In this document: piece after piece, positions 47,185 through 59,820 of the stretch
Layout: the number at the start of each line of letters is the position of its first letter
How positions within the stretch are numbered: the first letter of the stretch is position 1
Origin: Mytilus galloprovincialis
Taxonomy: Eukaryota > Mollusca > Bivalvia > Mytilida > Mytilidae
Reading direction: 5' to 3'
Length of the DNA stretch: 64,000 nt
Assembly: GCF_965363235.1 (NCBI RefSeq)
Contig: NC_134844.1
Span: 55,362,872 to 55,426,871 of the forward strand
Notes under the pieces: model-generated
What the model was told of the DNA's origin: nothing
The model's database searches: none
What the model saw: only the letters and a program-made list of their open reading frames with translations
Program-made: the position numbers and the translations under genes

Positions 47185-48840
47185 ATGATTTTAATTATTA
47201 AACTTGCTGCACTGATGCTAGTCATATTCCTGCCACCATCGTCAACGACACAGACGTGTGATGAATACCATTTCTTCAATTTAGAGACATCCGAATGTAC
47301 TAGATGTAAAACTTGTCGACAATTTGAAGTCCTTTTCTCAGAATGTGCTAAATTTAACGACTCTATTTGTATTAGTCTTAATTATAAGAACACTAGTATC
47401 TTACTTCAAGATATCTCCAGCTTAGAATTCTGGTTTGACAAACTACCCAAAGACAGTAGCCTTAACACCAAATATAAAGGACAAGATGCAACAATACAAG
47501 TTCCTGACACAAAAGTCAACATAGCAAATTGGAAGACATTGTCATATTCTTTGACTGGTGTCCTTGGCTTACTAGGAGTTGTTTCGACATTGGTGCTCCT
47601 ATATCTCTGGAAGAGGAGACAGAATAACATAAAAGAATATGATAATCTTCAGAACAGATTAGGTAATATATATATGATACATGCCTTGTACATCATGTAC
47701 ATGTCTCTTCTAGATCTGTTTATATAACTTACAATCGTGACAATAGAAGCAAGCAATAATAATTGAAATGCATGAATAAATATAAACATACAGTCATGTA
47801 CATTTGTACATGAACATATTAGATAAAATAGATAGATGTTTATGTCAGAAACTTATCAAGTAGCAACTAACCTTGAGGCTCGCAACACAAGGTTATCAGA
47901 AAACTTAATAGACATTAGCCAAATCAACAGGACAAGTTTTACAATTAGGGTTTAAGCATGTTAAAAGTTTTTCCACAATTTTAATTAAGTACATTGAATA
48001 TGGTAGTTGGATGACCTTGTACATGTACTATGTTTGAATGTGTGGGGAATAAAAAAAATCCCCCCATTCATGATATTGTTTTTTTTGTAGAATAATTCTT
48101 ACATGCACAGGACCATGTTGTAAGTTGCATATAAAATATAAAAACAAGTTATAGTAATGTTAATCTATCCAGTGAACCAGGTTGTATTGTTTCTTTAATT
48201 ATGGCTATATTTATACATATATATTTTCTTTCTTTCAATAGGGAATGCTGAACTTGGAAATGAATACGTAGTATTCAGTCGTTTACCTCATCACACATCT
48301 TACGATGAAGAAAATGTGAGTGCCCTCCTTCCAAGACCACTAACACGAGGCTGTCGTGTGATTGACATTAATGTCAGAAAATATTCTCGCTACTACCGGA
48401 AACGGTTATATAAGCCACAGAGGCGGCTTCTACCAGAGGGTGTTGATGACGTATTTGAATCGGAAGACAGCGCTGGATCTCGCAGCTTACGTCTCCACAC
48501 AATACCTGAAAGATCTGACAGCGATATTGATGATGTTTTAAATGCTGACAAAAAATTAAGCAACACTTCCGACAAAGATGCCAAAAATCACGAATCTGTG
48601 AATGAAGCTTGTGTAAATTCAGGGAAAATGAGCAGTTCATCAAAATGTAGTAGATCAAGTATTGAACATGGTGAAGGATCTCAAAAAGATGAAAATGACA
48701 AAGATGGAAGTAACGTCTGTTTGAACAACTCTTGCAGTGACATCAAAAATACACTAGATTCAAAACAGAATAACCACAACACAGAAACAGAAAATAGGAA
48801 ACACAGCTTGGTTAGTTCACAAGAAAAAGAAGATATTTAA
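47185..48840 (+). CDS. TNF-receptor-like type I membrane protein with one cysteine-rich domain, 358 aa
   Basis: Exons 47185-47662 and 48242-48840, GT/AG, phase 1, 1077 nt. A TTTTCAG acceptor at 47155-47163 just before the ATG suggests a separate 5' untranslated exon. The signal peptide is about residues 1-23. There is one TNFR-type cysteine-rich domain with C25, C38, C41, C44, C54 and C62 (C-x12-C-x2-C-x2-C-x9-C-x7-C), then a short stalk and a membrane segment at about 119-142, stopped by KRR. The cytoplasmic part (143-358) is charged and Ser/Asn-rich, with no death domain. SSQE (351-354), near the C-terminus, fits the (P/S/A/T)x(Q/E)E TRAF-binding consensus. It would be a small TNF-family or orphan receptor signalling without a death domain; the ligand is unknown. 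Possible polyadenylation signal AATAAA near 48857. Confidence 0.78.
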
Positions 48841-48844
48841 ACCT

Positions 48845-50654
48845 GTTAAATCGTGGAATAAATGAATAATATTCTGTAATGTCAAATTCAAAATGTACAC
48901 CAACAGTCGTATAAAATTTACTACGCAATGTTCATTTAGAAATTATAATTAAGCTAGTTTTTTACACTTCATTTATGAAACTTTTGAAGACCTGTTAATT
49001 CATCAAGACTCTTTTAATTCTATTGAAGCTTGAACATGTTGAAGGGTTTTCAAAATGAATGATTTCCCCCTGTTATTCATCTGATGTCGAAAAGTAATAA
49101 GAAAGTTGTCATTTAAAGCAGGGATATCTTTTATTATCATGATTATTTCAAATAGATACTCATACATGTCATATAAAAATATCAATTTTAAAATATCAAA
49201 AATATAATTTTTTTTATTGTTACTCTACATGATTATTGATACAGCATAGCAATTAAGAAATACAGTTATTTCCCTTTTCCCAGTATGTAATCAGTAATTT
49301 TAAATAAACAATTTTTCACAGCCATGTTTTTTACCTAAAAGCTGATAAGTTGTTTGGTGACATTGGTCAATGTTGGTATTGCCTAATATTAAATATTAGT
49401 ATGAGACCTCATTATAGAATTTGCAGAGGGTCATGCTCATGATTTTTATAAATAAACAAAGAAATAATGAGACAATTATAAATTACCATGATAACGGTTC
49501 TCTACCCAATGCCAAATTAATATGTGATAAAAAAAAAACAGCGTCAATGAAGAAATATTTCTGAGATTCTAAAAAACTACATTCACACTATTTTCTATGA
49601 AATCTTGATTCCTTTAAATCTGATGCAACTTTCCATATAAAAAAACATGACCTACAGTTATCAATTGTATTATAAAACTGTTATTCATATGATGAAAAAT
49701 AAATAACAAGGTTGTGATTAAAAACAGGTATACATGTCATGTACACTTTTGATTTTCATAATTATTTATATTTCAATTCTATTCCAAACTGCTACATGTA
49801 TAACTACTCAGATAAAAAAAAACCATCTTAAGAAGAGTGATAGAACAGAATCAACGTTAACTATACCTTTTAAAAGCTTTTAACCAAAAACAAAAGATTT
49901 TTCTTAGTCTTATTCTTACATTCATTAGGACACTGAGCTGTGTTTCACATGTGTTTCACCAAAAAACTTAAACTTATCATAAACATACTGAATTGTGAAA
50001 GACAGAATCAATTTTAGTTGTAAAATTTTCTTGTGAAATTAATTGTTTTGGTCTACCACAAATATTGTTTTATATTTGAATAATGTATTTATATTTTTGT
50101 TTTTTCAGTAACATCCATGTATGATATCATGAAAATTTGGGATTATATTAAAGAAAAATACATGTAGCATGGTTATGATGATGATTGTTATATATGTATA
50201 TCAGTAAGAAATAATTATAAGTACATGTGCATATATTTTTTGAATGAGTATGATGAGTGTTCTCCTCAAGGCATTAAAGCCTTGTGGTACCTTGTGCTAT
50301 ATTTTCTACCATGGTGCTATCTTGGAAGATTTTATAATACATGTAGAATGTTAACATGGTTAAGGGGCCATGGTGCTATATTTTTTGGAAAACCTGTGCT
50401 TGAATATATAATATCCATAGTGCTATTTGAAAATTATGGGAAGAACACGTAATTATATACTTTTATTTAACATAGATACAAGTTTTGGAAACCATTAAAA
50501 TGAAATTAAAGGCAGCTATATGTACGTGATATAAAATTGTCAAAATATATTTTTGGAATAGCAAAGGTAAAAATATTTTTTAAAACTGTTCCTGTAACCG
50601 AAACAAATTGTGGAAGTTTTGTTACTCTTAGTATTTGTGCTATATATATATTAT
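48845..50654. other. Downstream region of TNFR-like gene
   Basis: AT-rich, with several AATAAA/ATTAAA hexamers (for example near 48857 and 50147), so a long 3' untranslated region is possible. No exon with a recognised product. Confidence 0.45.
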
Positions 50655-50800
50655 ATATTCAGTGGTGGATCCAGAGGGTATTTTGGGGGATTTGAACCCC
50701 CTCCATTTTTGATGATCAATGCTTTTGAACATGTTGAATGGAAACATATGGTTGGAATCCCCCCTATTAAAATGACTGGATCTGCCCCTAAAAAAAATAA
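50655..50800. repeat. Family M small repeat
   Basis: TCAGTGGTGGATCCAGAGGG at the left and TGACTGGATCTGCCCCTAAA at the right, with TGAACATGTTGAATGGAAAC inside. Same MITE-like group as 33250-33380. Confidence 0.7.
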
Positions 50801-51588
50801 TGGTTGTAGCTTTATTTTATAGACTTTATTTTGTAATAACAAAGTAAATATAATTACATCATCTAACAATACTAGAAGCAATGTATAGTAAATGTGTTCA
50901 AGAATATGTGCAATACATAAGTTATATATGGTTCTTAATAAAGTGTTCATAAATATACATTTTATACATGTACATTTGTACATCATTTTACAAAAAGGTT
51001 GTATTTAGTATTCTTTTGTGCCATTTATTGTATTTATGTGTTCATCTATATGTGTTCTTAAACATAGCAGAAAAGACATCGAAAAAGTGTTAGTAGATAC
51101 GATGTGTTCATATTAGATGTTGGTTGTATGTGGGTATTTGAAACCCTGATTAAGTTTTTGTAAATATTTATTATACAAGAATCATTTTTTTAATTTTTTT
51201 TTTTTAAAACATGTCTTTTTCATAACAAAACAGTTCCATTGAATAGAAAGGATTCTATTGCTCTATAATTTCATTTTATATACTGGTAAATTTAATTAAG
51301 AAAAAAAGTTATAATAAATGTTGATTTTGTTCATGCTAAATTTACTTTTTCAAAGCACTTGAAGCTTTAAGTGTTTAAGTGCCAGTCTTTGTGAGGATCA
51401 GTCAATTCAAATAAAAATTTAAACATTGTTAAGAAAATAACTTGAAATAAGGTTTGATATTAAATACAGAGTTATCTCCCCTTAAATGTTAATTTATAGT
51501 GGTGGTACATTTTAACGAATTTGCATCTTCTATTACCAGAACAGGAAATGAAAAAGAGAGTTATTTTCATGCATAACTACCTATATCA

Positions 51589-51589
<1 letters not shown>

Positions 51590-51620
<31 letters not shown>
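51590..51620. repeat. TA microsatellite
   Basis: About 15 consecutive TA units. Confidence 0.85.
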
Positions 51621-51621
<1 letters not shown>

Positions 51622-51773
51622 CTAGTATAAACTTAAACTAATGTAAACGTCAGTGGGTTTTTGTTTGTCATGTTTTCACCACTGCCTGAGACATACTGTC
51701 ACTTTTATATATTTTTTTTTGTATTTATTTATTAATTGTATATGAATTTTAAGGTAGTAGAATGCTAAGTGGA

Positions 51774-51830
51774 ATGAGGATACATGTTAGACACATTTGA
51801 CACATTCCCCATTTCCATTCTCTATTTTAA
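51774..51830 (+). repeat. Family D tail, short piece
   Basis: ATTTGACACATTCCCCATTT followed by CCATTCTCTATTTT is the last part of the tail seen at 20880-20910. Very short 5'-truncated copy. Confidence 0.55.
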
Positions 51831-52885
51831 AGATAAAAGGGGAATTTTTTTTTATTTTAAGATACTTAATAACTTATGCTACAAAATTGATTCTGGTTTA
51901 AATGGGTAACAAATAAATCCCCTGAAACTACGAAGAGATTTAAAGGTGTCTTGTATTCCAATTGTTTGTTCAGTAAACATGTACTTCCATATAAATTTGC
52001 ATGTAAAATCAAGAAATTTTTTAAATATTTTAAATATTTGGCAAAAATTGTAGAATCTAGAGGTCTTTTTAGAACTCTTTGTCTCATTCATAGATCTGGA
52101 GTGCATTCTGCAGATTTCAAAATGCAAAAGTCAACTTCATTCTAAAATTAATTGCATGATTGTATAGGATAAAAACCAAATTGCTCTATATTTGATATTT
52201 GCTAGTCATGGTTTGTTGAATATTTAACTAGTCTTGTTGATGATAAGAGTATTTAAGAATTGTTTATGTTAGTGTTGGTAAAGACTACCTAGTCCAGAAA
52301 ACAACTTTGGGAAAGGACAGTACTTCCTGAAATAATATAATATGATTTTAACAAAAAATAGTAAAGAAATACAGTGGTTTAATAGTATTATTGCTAAATA
52401 TATACATTTAATACAGATAATCTTATTCCCACTGTGCTGGGCAATACTAAAAAAATGAGTTTTTGTCAATCTTATGATATGTTCCTTCTGGTTATTTAAG
52501 GTGGTACGTAACACAACAGGGAGATAACTCTGTAAAATCACCTAAAAGTGTTAATCACATTGTATTGTTAAGAAAGTATTAAGCTCCTCAATGTTCAAAT
52601 ATAGTGTTTGTCAAACTGCTATATATCCAATGAAATTTTTCCAAGAAAGTGTGTGGTTCAAGTTTTTTGAAATTTTTATATTTTTGTCAAGGGTCAAAGT
52701 AAATATTTTGTCAAAATTTTATGAAATTAAAATTAATTTTAGTCAAAGTGTTTAATACCACCTTAAAATATGTAAGGTAAATAGATCTGTTGTTAAGAAA
52801 CTTTAATCTAGATGTCTTTTGGTTATTTGTGTTGTTTTCTTGTTATTTTGCTGTCTCATTGACTAATACTCCATTTATTCACATT
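51831..52885. other. Gene-free stretch
   Basis: Overlapping frames at 51866-52145 on both strands have no recognised family. Two spaced stretches share GTGGTA-containing lines, but no element borders are clear. Confidence 0.4.
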
Positions 52886-55800
52886 GGCCTACTTCGATTG
52901 GTCCAAATCGGGTAACCCAAGTTACTCGCGTTGCAATCGAAGTACCTAAGTTTTATCATTTTACAACCCTAGAGTTAACTCGATATCAACCCTGGCCCTG
53001 ACCAGGTTTAATCGAGTCATGTTAAATGTCAAGATGGCGACGAAAGAGACGAGTGCTTTTCGAAAAATAGTTTTTATACGACCGCAAAATTTGAAAAATT
53101 TTTCGTCGTATATTGCTATCACATTGGCGTCGTCGTCGTCGTCGTCGTCCGAATACTTTAAGTTTTCGCACTCTAACTTTAGTAAAAGTGAATAGAAATC
53201 TATGAAATTTTAACACAAGGTTTATGACCACAAAAGGAAGGTTGGGATTGATTTTGGGAGTTTTGGTCCCAACATTTTAGGAATTAGGGGCCAAAAAGGG
53301 CCCAAATAAGCATTTTCTTGGTTTTCGCACTATAACTTTAGTTCAGGTGAATAGAAATCAATGAAATTTAAACACAAGGTTTATGACCACAAAAGGAAGG
53401 TTGGGATTGATTTTGGGGGTTTTGGTTCCAACAGTTTAGGAATTAGGGGCCAAAAAAGGGCCCAAATAAGCATTATTCTTGGTTTTCGCACAATAACTTT
53501 AGTATAAGTAAATAGAAATCAATGAAATTTAAACACAAGGTTTATGACCACAAAAGGAAGGTTGGGATTGATTTTTGGAGTTGAGGTCACAACAGTTTAT
53601 GAATTAGGGGCCAAAAAGGGGCCCAAATAAGCATTATTTTTGGTTTTTGCACCATAACTTTAGTATAAGTCAATAGAAATCTATGAAATTTAAACACAAG
53701 GTTTATGACCACAAAAGGAAGGTTGGGATTGATTTTGGGAGTTTTGGTCCTAACAGTTTAGGAATAAGGGGCCCAAAGGGTCCAAAATTGAACTTTGTGT
53801 GATTTCATCAAAAATTGAATAATTGGGGTTCTTTGATATGCCGAATCTAACTATGTATGTAGATTCTTAATTTTTGGTCCCGTTTTCAAATTGGTCTACA
53901 TTAAGGTCCAAAGGGTCCAAAATTAAACTTAGTTTGATTTTAACAAAAATTGAATCCTTGGGGTTCTTTGATATGCTGAATTTAAAAATGTACTTAGATT
54001 TTTAATTATTGGCCTAGTTTTCAAGTTGGTCCAAATGGGGGTCCAAAATTAAACTTTGTTTGATTTCATCAAAAATTGAATAAATGGGTTCTTTGATATG
54101 CCAAATCTAACTGTGTATGTAGATTCTTAATTTTTGGTCCAGTTTTCAAATTGGTCTACATTAAGGTCCAAAGGGTCCAAAATTAAACTAAGTTTAATTT
54201 TAACAAAAATTAAATTCTTGGGCTTATTTGATATGCTTTATCTAAATATGTACTTTGATTTTTGATTATGGGCCCAGTTTTCAAGTTGGTCCAAATCAGG
54301 ATTCCATATCAAGTATTGTGCAATAGCAAGAAATTTTCAATTGCACAGTATTGCACAATAGCAAGAAATATCTAATTGCACAATATTGTGCAATAGCAAT
54401 TAATTTTCAATTGGAGTTATCTTTCTTTGTATAGAATAGTAGTTGATAATATATGTTGGAAGTTTGCCAGACATGACTATGATGTCATTTTCTATTTTTA
54501 TTTGCCAATAACTTTATGTAAATAACTTCATTGGAAATTTGCCAATATAAAATGTTGCTGATGAAGCTTTTTTTCCTTATCTTATCTAAAATGTTTTTAG
54601 ATAATGTATGTTGGAAATTTGCCAGACATGACTATGATGTCATTTTCTATTTTTATTTGCCAATAACTTTATGTAAATAACTTCATTGGAAATTTGCCAA
54701 TATAAAATGTGGCTGATGAAGTTTTTTTTATTGTTTTATACAATAAACAATGTATATTCACTTTTACTACCAACCAATCTTTACCATTCAGTGATAACAA
54801 GCACTTTATTTTACATTTTAATATTTTATGATGTATTTAAAAGAGTAGTTATTGTTCCAAATTCCATTAGAAATTTGAATTGATATCAGTTTTGGAAAAA
54901 GGGAAACGGAGATGTGAAAAAAGGGGGGGGGGTTTAAATTTTTCTCATTTCAGATTTCATAAATAAAAAGAAAATTTCTTCAAACATTTTTTTGAGAGGA
55001 TTAATATTCAACAGCATAGTGAATTGCTCAAAGGCAAAAAAAAACTTTTAAGTTCATTAGACCACATTCATTCTGTGTCAGAAACCTATGCTGTGTCAAC
55101 TATTTAATTTAAGATTTAAATAAGTTTGAAGAAGAAATCTTTAATTGATTTGTAAAATCTTGACATTTGTTTTGTGTAAAAAAAACCATGTAATGTCAAA
55201 AATTTGATCACAATCCAAATTCAGAGCTGTATCACGCTTGAATGTTTTGTCCATACTTGCCCCAACTGTTCAGGGTTCGACCTCTGCGGTCGTATAAAGC
55301 TGCGCCCTGCGGAGCACCTGGTTTACGATTTAAATGGATTTAAACCATTTTATGTGACGAAATAGAAGTTTAAGTGTTCAATTGCAATAGTCACATTAAA
55401 ACACCACAATATATATCTATTGTATTACATCGATGTTCATCAATTGTAAATATTCGCTAATATATACACATGTGTACCTTCATTATACTTTTCAGAAAGG
55501 GGGCAAGGTGACGTTTGACTGTTCTTGTGTTCTGGGCGTTTTTTTATTCATTGTTATCGGCTATTGTGAATATTCGTATTTTTTTAGCTGTTAACTGTTA
55601 TTGTCAAAATCAGTTCACTGTTCTGCTCTTATTGGGACACTTAGCGGCTGTGCCCCCTTTCCGTAATATATCCTATTTGATCAGCCTACACACACCCTTG
55701 TTTAGGGTTGTTATAAGGAGTCTGATCCTGGGATGCCAGGGAGAAAATATTGAATCCCAAGATTCGAAATGAATGAAAACTTTGCATTTTCCTGCGGAGG

Positions 55801-56074
55801 TAAAATGAAAAAGGTCCCTGGGCAACAAAGTTGTCAATAATTTTATTGTTAGAATCAATAATAAACTGACATGACTGAATTGCCATCTTTTATTCATCCT
55901 CACTAAAAAAAATGTTTTAGTATCGTAAATTCATCCATGTTGTTAAGGTAAACAATGGACATCGAGTAATACTCCACCAAAGTTTTTGATTCGATTGATA
56001 CGCTCTTGACGCATGTGCAATCAAACCCAAAAATTTAACTTGGGTAACTCGAGTTGGACGAATCGAAGTAGGCC
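52886..56074. mobile_element. DNA transposon-like element with 3-bp ATT target repeat, 3.2 kb including an insertion
   Basis: Ends GGCCTACTTCGATT and AATCGAAGTAGGCC are exact inverted repeats, flanked on both sides by ATT. The inverted match continues inward, with changes, through GTCCAA, GTTACCCAAGTT. Once the inner element at 53071-55321 is set aside, about 0.9 kb remains, with no transposase recognised. A short ATG frame starting at GATGGCGACGAAAGAGACG breaks at the inner insertion. A 3-bp target repeat would fit a PIF/Harbinger-like element, but the usual site is TWA, so this is tentative. Confidence 0.7.
53071..55321. mobile_element. Nested repeat element with TATACGACCGC ends and internal tandem arrays
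   Basis: The left end is TTTTTATACGACCGCAAAA; the right end has the inverse GCGGTCGTATAAAGCTGCGC followed by CCTGCGGAGCACCTGG. I recognise both as the ends of a common mussel repeat. Inside are four units of about 160 bp (AAAGGAAGGTTGGGATTGAT, starting near 53160), then a second array with GGTCCAAAGGGTCCAAAATT units, a short stretch repeating TTGCACAATAGCAAGAAAT, and a 155-bp duplication at 54443-54725 (TTTGCCAGACATGACTATGA). A GTC trinucleotide run is at 53130-53150. No protein-coding content. Confidence 0.75.
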
Positions 56075-56080
56075 ATTGTG

Positions 56081-57710
56081 TTTTTTGTAATATTGTAAAT
56101 TCAGAAATTGAATTTTTTTATTTGCTAGGACATGTATTGCGCTAAACAGAAAAAATTATTTCTGATTGCTTGATATATATCATATATATGTAGCATTTTC
56201 TGAAATCACAAAATATAGAAAACAGTTTTGTCCATGAATCAAGAATCTCAATAGTTTATGTATGCAACAATTTCTGACTTACAGTATTATTATATTGGTA
56301 ACCTTTTGTTATATGTATTTGAACTTATTATTTTGTATTTAAGGAAAAATATTTGGTTTGTTAAGCTAGAAAATAGTTAACTAGATTTTATTATTTTTTC
56401 TTTGAAATATTTTTTGTTTTTTGTATTATAGCTGATTAATTTAATCAAATTAAATATGCTTTTGAGGTGCCATCTTCATTCACTGTCATTTACACTATAT
56501 ACATGTATGTATTCATTTAATAACCCTTCAACCTTAATTATCTTTCTAAAGTATCACCAAGGAGGATCTAAATTAATTCTCAAGGCTATTCCATTAAAAT
56601 GTTTGTGAGAGAGTAGGAATTCAAAATATCCCTACAACAAGAAGCATTTTTTTTTTTATTATTTTGCATACCGGTAATGGTTATACAGGCAAACTGAAAA
56701 AGACCCATGTCTAACATTCAATAATAAAACTTCCCTCACCATCCTCCCACTTATATTTTAATGGAATAGCCCAAACACATTTTGGTGTTGATGGATGGGA
56801 CTAGTAAATGTAACAAACTGTTTAAATTCTAAATTATCTTGTGTGCAACTAAGGATAACCAACATTTTTAATTCCAAAATTTAACTGATATGTGATGTCT
56901 TCCAAATTAAATGAAATAGTCACATTTCTTTCCTGGAAATTTTCTTTTTTTGGTTAAATTTCAGAGTGTACAGTAATCCTTAAAACCGGGTACTGTTAGG
57001 TGTAGGTAATTCTGATTAAAAACAATTTTGTTCTATTAAAATAACATGTGTATGAACAGTTTCCAGTGAACATCTCTTTTCTGCTGTTTTGGATATTCTC
57101 TGTGTTTACAAGAACTGATGCACACAACATTTTTATCTAATTGAATCTAGTGTATTGAATGTTTCATTAGTCCTCAAAGCCATGTTTATGTTTTTTCATC
57201 AGTATTACATTATTTTAATATAATTTTCATTTCATAATTTGCCATTTCAGAATCTAATGAATTCTGGGTAGTTTATTTCAAATTGATATATATGAATGAT
57301 GTCATTGGTTAACTACATCCTAAATAATTAGATATTGGTAAAATAAAATATTTTTATTTTCATTTTCCTGAAATGACATTAAAATTGCCTACAAACTGAA
57401 GATTCTGAGTTGGAAAATTGTGTGCTCTTTGATTTTGTTATGTATTTAAAAACTTTAAAATAGTCGAGATGACTATAGATTTTTGTAACAAAACATTTTT
57501 ATCTTTGAATAGATTAGATTTATTAAAACCTTTAACTTTCCTTTTAGCATTATCATTGAGTAGTTTTATAATGGGGGTAGATATTACTTAAAAAGGATAA
57601 CAAGAAATATCCAAAAATATTGGAACTCACAAAAAACACATCAAATCACTAACACCATACTTGGACTGAAAATACATGTACAAATATAAACAATAACCAA
57701 GGTCCATATT
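56081..57710. other. Gene-free stretch
   Basis: Very AT-rich; no exon, tandem repeat or inverted-repeat element recognised. Confidence 0.45.
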
Positions 57711-57714
57711 TAGC

Positions 57715-57870
57715 CCGTTTTAAAGGCCAGCTGAGGCCCACCTCCTGGTGTGGGATTTTCTTGCTGCATTGAAAACCCATTGATGACCTTCAGCTGCTAA
57801 CTGCTCTTTGGTACAGTTGTTGTCTCTTTGGCATATAACCCATTTCACTTCCCAATTTTATCAATGTGGT
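57715..57870 (+). repeat. Family D tail
   Basis: AAAGGCCAGCTGAGGCCCAC, GTGTGGGATTTTCTTGCTGC and GTTGTTGTCTCTTTGGCATA match the tail of the reverse-transcriptase element at 20770-20900. Confidence 0.7.
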
Positions 57871-57884
57871 ACAGGCACATCATT

Positions 57885-58430
57885 TGTTGTGATTTAACAC
57901 TTGTTTTTTAGCATTTAAGTACATTTATCTGTCAAATGTCCTTGACCTCTTTTTCATGTTACATGTTGTTTGGTCATGTTGAATTCTCACTTTATATAAC
58001 TAGTAGTGAAAGGATAACTATATTTGGTATATAAATTCCCCGCTAGGTTTACATGTTCTGAATAACCTACAGGACTCCCTGACCTGGACCTCAATTTATG
58101 GATCAGTGATCAATGTTAAAATTAACATGGTGGAGTATGTATCTTGGATACTATTTGCAATAGGTCACCTATATTTGGTGTAGAACATGGATGACTGGCG
58201 GGTTTCATCTTGTGTTGATCTCATTTCCATGGTTCATCGGACAATTTTTAGTTTTTGTGGTTGTCTATTTTTCAGATGCTTTGCCAAATTTTGTGTTTGA
58301 AAGAATTGTAAAGATTTCATGTTGGTTTGTAAGGTTTCATATGACCTTGGCCTTATTTTCATGGTTCATTGGTCACTAATTAATTTTTCAAGGTCAATTA
58401 TATTTGGTATATGGAATGATTACAAATAAA
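57885..58430. repeat. Diverged copies of the 147-bp repeat family
   Basis: CAAATGTCCTTGACCTCTTT, GATAACTATATTTGGTATA, CTGACCTGGACCTCAATTTA and TATGACCTTGGCCTTATTTT are lines of the family seen at 45565-46830, here strongly diverged. A fragment of family H (ACGCCAGACGCGCGT) follows at 58430-58490. Confidence 0.7.
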
Positions 58431-58862
58431 CTCATCATAGATACCAGGACTAAATTTTATATATACGCCAGACGCGCGTACAATTATACTATATGTAAAA
58501 GTAATGCATTATTGATATACCGCAACAGGTCTTTTAAAAGGGTCTCCAGCGCCATGAAACGTTGCCAAGAAATCCTCGCTAAAAATTACAGTCGACCTAC
58601 GGCACCCATTAGTAGTTAAAAAGATTTGGTTTCATTCAACAAATTAATTTATGACCTTCATGTACGTGTCGTTTAGAATACATCAATTTACCAAATGGTC
58701 ATTATTAATCATCCATGGATTCAACGGAAGCATTTTCTTGGCATTGGAGAAAGGAAGAAAGACCATTCACAATATGTCTTACAGTTGTTTTTCTCTCTTT
58801 TAATTAATTTTTTAAAAAATCTTTCAAATAAAGAGTTCATAAGAATATTCCCTTTGGACCAC

Positions 58863-58889
58863 CTCCCCCCCCCCCCCCCCCCCCCCCCC
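58863..58889. repeat. Poly-C tract
   Basis: About 26 C in a row. It creates a false proline-rich frame. Length uncertain. Confidence 0.8.
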
Positions 58890-59004
58890 TTTTTTATTTT
58901 GTTTCGTGCTGTCTATTTTCAACCCTCAAATTAACATTTCCGATCTATTCATGTACCGGACAGGCAACTTTCTGTATCAAGAAGAAAATCTACAATGCCA
59001 TTAT

Positions 59005-59326
59005 ACACATGCATGTTGTTTGCTGGGAGTCCCCGCCCGCAAAGAAAGAAATAGCCCATCTCCAAGATACTATATTCCTGCATCACGTGATTTTTACCAC
59101 GCGGAGCTTACATGAGAACGAATACCTAATATGGAAAGTGAAACTACACTTCATTACATAAAGTCACACATGCATGTTGTTTGCTGGGAGTCCCCGCCCG
59201 CAAAGAAAGAAATAGCCCATCTCCAAGATACTATATTCCTGCATCACGTGATTTTTACCACGCGGAGCTTACATGAGAACGAATACCTAATATGGAAAGT
59301 GAAACTACACTTCATTACATAAAGTC
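59005..59326. repeat. Perfect 161-bp tandem duplication with E-box palindrome
   Basis: 59005-59165 and 59166-59326 are identical base for base on my reading. Each unit holds ATCACGTGAT (an extended CACGTG E-box) and a GCATGC-type palindrome region (CACATGCATGTTG). The copies lie about 1.5 kb upstream of the second claudin-like gene. Complete identity means a very recent duplication or an assembly artefact. Confidence 0.88.
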
Positions 59327-59674
59327 CTAAAGCACATATAGGAAAATGAAGGTTTTTTTTTGTCAACGGATGCTGGGGTAATCCTCTCTGTGTTTGAAAT
59401 ATATACGAAATATTTGCCACTGCCCCTTTTTCTGTTCTATAAATTCTCTCAGAGTTTTCTATCTCTTACTCCCGTGAACATCCACCGTGGATCCGCCAAT
59501 GCAAAAGGCAATTTGCAGGAGCTCAAAACTATCGTTAAAGTACTGTTTATTCTAATTATTCTAAACCAGTTTACATAATCGCAATTCGCCCTCATAATCA
59601 AAGAAAAGATATTTCTTAATACTTAGGGAAGAAAAATTTCTATCAATAATGACCAAGAATGACTTGTCTGACCT

Positions 59675-59820
59675 CTCCAGAGGCAGATTGAAGGGAAAAC
59701 CCGCACCTTTTTGTGGAAACTTTCTGGTTGTTAATATAGGGAAAGGGCCTCTTAGGCAACAAGTGCCCCCCCCCCCCCCCCCAACTTATGAACATTTCTG
59801 GATCCGCCGCTGCTCTCTAA
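59675..59820. repeat. Family M small repeat
   Basis: CAGAGGCAGATTGAAGGGAA at the left, TCTTAGGCAACAAGTGCCCC inside and TCTGGATCCGCCGCTGCTC at the right. Contains a poly-C run of about 17. Confidence 0.7.

Noticed and set aside
55515-55772. 85-codon frame as a remnant transposase of the outer element
   Set aside because: Hydrophobic and without DDE or DNA-binding features. Overlapping frames on the other strand are equally long.
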